Below, piece by piece: positions 6,807 to 9,591 of a DNA stretch of 9,591 bases. The notes below the pieces were generated by a model. That model searched no databases and was not told the DNA's origin. It saw only the letters and a list, made by a program, of their open reading frames with translations. The stretch is from Syntrophaceae bacterium UBA4778 (lineage in GTDB: Bacteria; Desulfobacterota; Syntrophia; Syntrophales; UBA4778), in NCBI GenBank assembly GCA_002403175.1, contig DHHG01000270.1, positions 1 to 9,591 on the forward strand, given 5' to 3'. The number at the start of each line of letters is the position of its first letter. Positions within the stretch are counted from its first letter, which is position 1. The position numbers and the translations under genes are program-made.

Positions 6807-6848
6807 GTGACCTCTCATGAAGAAGTTTGATTTCCTTTGAGTGTCCAA

Positions 6849-6952
6849 GGCAGCCGAAGCCGAAAGAAGTGCCTGATCTTGTATTTAACTCTAACTATAA
6901 AACGAATGCAATCAAAAGATTGAAAACCGACAAAGAGGCAATCTGGAGAGGT
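6849..6952 (-). other. Spacer between hybrid kinase and membrane protein genes
   Basis: An AT-rich gap of about 100 bp. It contains a weak hairpin, caatc/gattg around aaaa (6909-6922), and TATA-like sequence on the - strand, but no convincing -35/-10 pair and no T-tailed terminator. It is compatible with either read-through from the kinase or an internal promoter. Confidence 0.3.
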
Positions 6953-8878
6953 TTATAATTCTACTCTGTCTAAAACAGAACGGACTTTCTTGGAAAGATC
7001 TTTGATGCTGAAGGGTTTTTGCAGAAATGCCTGGCAGCCGCGTTCAATGATTTTGGCAGCTTGACCTTTAAGGCTATATCCGCTCGATAAGATAACTTTG
7101 ATATCAGAATTCATGGCTTTCAAGATATCAAACGTTTCTCCGCCGCTCATCTGAGGCATAATCATATCCAATATGACTAGATCGATCTGATCTTTTTTCT
7201 TTTCGTAAATTTCGATCGCCTCTTTTCCGCTTCCGGCGATCAGAACACTGTACCCGAGAGTCTCCAGAATCTCCCGACTGACATCGGTTATAACTTCTTC
7301 ATCATCGACCAGCAGGATTGTTTCCTTACCTAAATAAAGTTCCTCTGAAGTCTTGTTTTCTTTAATAACTAATTTGTCTGTAGCGGGAAGGTAGATGCTG
7401 AACGTCGAACCATTTCCTAATTCACTCTCGACAGTAATGATTCCATTATGTCCTTTTATGATACCGTAAACGGAGGCCAAACCCAGGCCAGTTCCTCTGC
7501 CCATTTCCTTTGTTGTGAAAAAGGGCTCGAATATCCGGAGCCGGGTTCTCTCATCCATGCCAACCCCGGTATCCTGGACGGTTATCTTGACATATTTCCC
7601 GGGTTTCGCTTCATAGGATTTTGCCATGGCCTCATTGACATATTCGTTTTGCGTTTCAAAAATGAGGTCTCCTCCTCCCGGCATGGCCTGCCAGGCATTA
7701 ATACAAAGATTCAGTAAAGCCTGCTCGATCTGTCCCCGATCAACTTCAACAGACCATAAATCAGGCAGGCACCGGCAGTGAATGGCTATTTCCTTTTTTG
7801 TCCGTCCGAATAGATCGGCACTCTTCTGAATGACCTCGTTGAGATCGACCGGCTTGACTTCGTACTTTCCTCCCCGTGCAAAACCGAGCAGTTGCCTCGT
7901 CAGATCCGATCCACTCCTCACGATGTCTTCTATCGCCTTGAGGTGTTCCACATGCGGGTGCAGAGAATCGATGTTCATCAGCAGCAACGACGTACGCCCC
8001 TGAATTCCCATCAGCAGGTTGTTGAAATCATGTGCTATTCCCCCTGCCAGGGTTCCAATCGCTTCCAGTTTATGAGCCTGTCTGAGATCCGCTTCGAGAC
8101 GTTTTCTTGCACTGATATCGGTTAAAACGATGATGAACTTGTCATTTTCCCCGATGATTGGCGTTATATAAACGGATACTTCTTTCCCATTTACCAAAAC
8201 GAATTCATCGGGAGTTCCGGTTGACGATTTTTCACCTTTTTTGAAAAGTCTCAGGATTCTCGGGATATCGGCGTCTCGAAAGATCTCAAGTAAATCGGAA
8301 CCCAACAGCTTCACTTCGGCTTGTCCAATAATGGAGACAGCTTCGGGATTGGTGAAAACTACTTTCGCATCCGCTGTGGTTTCCAGAATCCCTTCCGAGA
8401 TGCTTGAAAGAATGACTTCCAGGTGTTTTTTAACCGACAGCAACTCCGTTGTGATCTCGCGAGGGAAAATGTCCTCAACTCCCAGAACTTCAGATTCGAC
8501 ATGGTTATCATTTTGTTCCAGGCGATCAAGAAGGGTCAGGATACTTTTGGACATAACAGAAAACGGGGCTTTTGCCATACAGGCATTTACTCCCCAATCG
8601 GAAATGTTTATTTCCAATTCGGCAGCCAGACCGCTTAAAATTACGATTTTTACCCGATCCATACCGGGCGTGCCGCGTATGATGCGACAGAGCTTTTCTC
8701 CGTCGATGTTCGGCATGACCAGATCAAGGAATATCACATCTGGTTTAAATCTTTTCAGAATCTGCAGGACGGAAAGGCCATCTTCGGCAGTAACAACCTC
8801 ATAGCCCTGCCTGCTTAAAAAACTGTGCATCAGATTCAGGAGGACCGGATTGTTGTCAACAACGAGAACTTTGTTCAT
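6953..8878 (-). CDS. Hybrid sensor histidine kinase, REC-PAS-HisKA-HATPase-REC
   Basis: A 641-residue cytoplasmic protein with no membrane helices. The N-terminal receiver (about 2-118) has Asp8, phospho-acceptor Asp52 (FLDLVMP) and Lys103; the usual acidic pair is only VDNN and the lysine is followed by Ala. A PAS domain spans about 150-258 (FTNPEAVSIIG, VLTDISARKR). The dimerisation/phospho-acceptor domain has the H box GTLAGGIAHDFNNLL with His283. The ATPase domain shows N box ALLNLCINAWQAM, G1 DTGVGM, F box FEPFFTTKE and G2 GRGTGLGL. The C-terminal receiver (about 519-636) is complete: Asp525/Asp526, phospho-acceptor Asp571 (ILDMIMP), Ser598/Ser599 and Lys621. Autophosphorylation at His283 and transfer to Asp571 are expected, while Asp52 probably receives input from another kinase. 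AGGA upstream of the ATG at 8878 supports the start. The HPt gene ends 22 bp upstream, so the two are likely co-transcribed. The signal is unknown. Confidence 0.95.
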   Translation of the reverse strand: MNKVLVVDNNPVLLNLMHSFLSRQGYEVVTAEDGLSVLQILKRFKPDVIFLDLVMPNIDGEKLCRIIRGTPGMDRVKIVILSGLAAELEINISDWGVNACMAKAPFSVMSKSILTLLDRLEQNDNHVESEVLGVEDIFPREITTELLSVKKHLEVILSSISEGILETTADAKVVFTNPEAVSIIGQAEVKLLGSDLLEIFRDADIPRILRLFKKGEKSSTGTPDEFVLVNGKEVSVYITPIIGENDKFIIVLTDISARKRLEADLRQAHKLEAIGTLAGGIAHDFNNLLMGIQGRTSLLLMNIDSLHPHVEHLKAIEDIVRSGSDLTRQLLGFARGGKYEVKPVDLNEVIQKSADLFGRTKKEIAIHCRCLPDLWSVEVDRGQIEQALLNLCINAWQAMPGGGDLIFETQNEYVNEAMAKSYEAKPGKYVKITVQDTGVGMDERTRLRIFEPFFTTKEMGRGTGLGLASVYGIIKGHNGIITVESELGNGSTFSIYLPATDKLVIKENKTSEELYLGKETILLVDDEEVITDVSREILETLGYSVLIAGSGKEAIEIYEKKKDQIDLVILDMIMPQMSGGETFDILKAMNSDIKVILSSGYSLKGQAAKIIERGCQAFLQKPFSIKDLSKKVRSVLDRVEL

Positions 8879-8900
8879 CTATATTCCTGCTGGTTCTGTG

Positions 8901-9212
8901 TCATATCCTCGATGCCAGAGATTTAATTTGACATTTGAGAAGGTTGTAGTTCCGGTTGGAACCGTCCAGGCAATTCCGACGGGCATTCGATTCCATCTTT
9001 TTCGCGATTTCGGCAATTTCCTGAAAACCTAAATTGATAGCTGCTCCTTTAATTGAATGACTTGTCTCAAATACGAGAGTGGCATTTTTCGCCTCAATGG
9101 CTGATTTTAAAGTTTGGAGATCCTCGTTGCTGACTTTAACAAACAACTGTACGATCTCAATATACTCACTTTCATCTAAACCCAGATTATCTGCTGCTTT
9201 TTTAATATTCAT
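8901..9212 (-). CDS. Free-standing HPt phosphotransfer protein
   Basis: A 103-residue all-helical protein with the HPt signature ETSHSIKGAAINLGF; His52 is the phospho-acceptor and the HxxKG motif is intact. It would shuttle phosphoryl groups between receiver domains in the cytoplasm. GAGGG sits 4 nt before the ATG at 9212, and the ribosome binding site begins just after the stop of the preceding receiver gene (10 nt gap), so coupling is likely. Its placement between a receiver-terminated protein and a hybrid kinase fits a relay from one to the other. The last 20 residues are basic and do not match a known domain by eye. Confidence 0.9.
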   Translation of the reverse strand: MNIKKAADNLGLDESEYIEIVQLFVKVSNEDLQTLKSAIEAKNATLVFETSHSIKGAAINLGFQEIAEIAKKMESNARRNCLDGSNRNYNLLKCQIKSLASRI

Positions 9213-9222
9213 ATTACCCTCA

Positions 9223-9591
9223 TCAACACCATTTTTGCACCATGCTTAAGACCCCATCCTGATTGACCGGTTTCGGAAGGAAATCATTCATTCCGGCTTT
9301 CAGGCAAATCTCCCGATCTTCCTGCAATACACTGGCTGTGAGGGCAACAATAGGATTGCTGAATCCCTTTTGCCTGAGGATTTTAGTTGTCTCTATTCCA
9401 TCTATTTCGGGCATTTGGATGTCCATAAATACCAGATCATAGGCCTGAGATGCAATCACGAATTTATCAATAGCTTCGCGCCCGTTGCTCACGATATCAA
9501 CAGGGTATCCGGCCTTTGCCAGTATGGCTTTCAGGAGTTTTTGATTGATTACATTGTCTTCTGCAAGGAGAATTTTGAATGTCTTTTCATA
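9223..9591 (-). CDS. Receiver domain, C-terminal part of a protein extending beyond the window
   Basis: The frame is open to the window edge, giving 122 residues with no usable in-frame ATG at the edge (the ATG at 9590 is out of frame). The visible part is a whole receiver domain. Counted from the first visible codon it has KILLAEDNVINQKLL with Glu11/Asp12, phospho-acceptor Asp57 in MDIQMPEIDG, ALTAS and FLPKPVN, ending right after the domain. This form of receiver is common at the C-terminus of BarA/ArcB-like hybrid kinases, so a large sensor kinase upstream is the best guess. A single-domain regulator starting just outside the window is also possible. An internal GTG at 9492 is not a plausible start because it would remove the acidic pair. 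Confidence 0.9.
   Translation of the reverse strand, partial: YEKTFKILLAEDNVINQKLLKAILAKAGYPVDIVSNGREAIDKFVIASQAYDLVFMDIQMPEIDGIETTKILRQKGFSNPIVALTASVLQEDREICLKAGMNDFLPKPVNQDGVLSMVQKWC

Noticed and set aside
6849..6952. Sigma-70 promoter for the membrane protein and lipoprotein genes
   Set aside because: TATA-like motifs exist on the - strand, but no -35 element lies at a suitable distance.
8241..8804. 187-codon open frame on the + strand
   Set aside because: It is a shadow of the hybrid kinase gene. Its Ser/Arg/Thr-rich composition is typical of reverse-strand reading.

Overview
The window reads as a chromosomal segment of an anaerobic bacterium, most likely a Deltaproteobacterium in the old broad sense (Desulfobacterota, for example a syntroph or sulfate reducer). 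This is inferred from three things. There is an alternative, siroheme-dependent haem b pathway (Ahb). There is a stand-alone acyl-CoA dehydrogenase. There is a PAS-type hybrid histidine kinase with receiver domains at both ends. No rRNA, tRNA, CRISPR array, transposase or integrase was seen.

Left part (1-3996, + strand): the 3' end of a radical-SAM/SPASM gene, best read as ahbD (haem b synthase), is followed by an AsnC/Lrp-fold siroheme decarboxylase subunit (AhbA or AhbB) and then by polA. AhbA/B acts early and AhbD last in the route siroheme -> 12,18-didecarboxysiroheme -> Fe-coproporphyrin III -> haem b. The roughly 200 bp between the two ahb genes is not ordinary spacer. It holds a repeat element with two diverged copies of a hairpin-bearing unit and two inverted arrays of a 7-bp repeat (consensus TGACAAG). 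The right array runs into the ribosome binding site of the decarboxylase gene. PolA keeps intact 5'-nuclease and polymerase motifs, but its 3'-5' exonuclease domain has lost most of its metal ligands.

Middle part (3997-5393, + strand): a 263-bp gap holds small hairpins and one possible 25-35 codon ORF. It is followed by a complete acyl-CoA dehydrogenase whose likely catalytic glutamate sits in the isovaleryl/long-chain position rather than the medium-chain one.

Right part (5428-9591, - strand): a convergent, tightly packed gene cluster. In the direction of transcription it contains the C-terminal receiver domain of a protein running off the window, a free-standing HPt protein, a REC-PAS-HisKA-HATPase-REC hybrid kinase, a small two-helix membrane protein, and a coiled-coil/TPR-like lipoprotein whose ATG overlaps the preceding stop (ATGA). 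The first three make a plausible multi-step phosphorelay. The last two are translationally coupled envelope proteins of unknown role and may be a target or partner of that relay. This cluster is the least explained part of the window.
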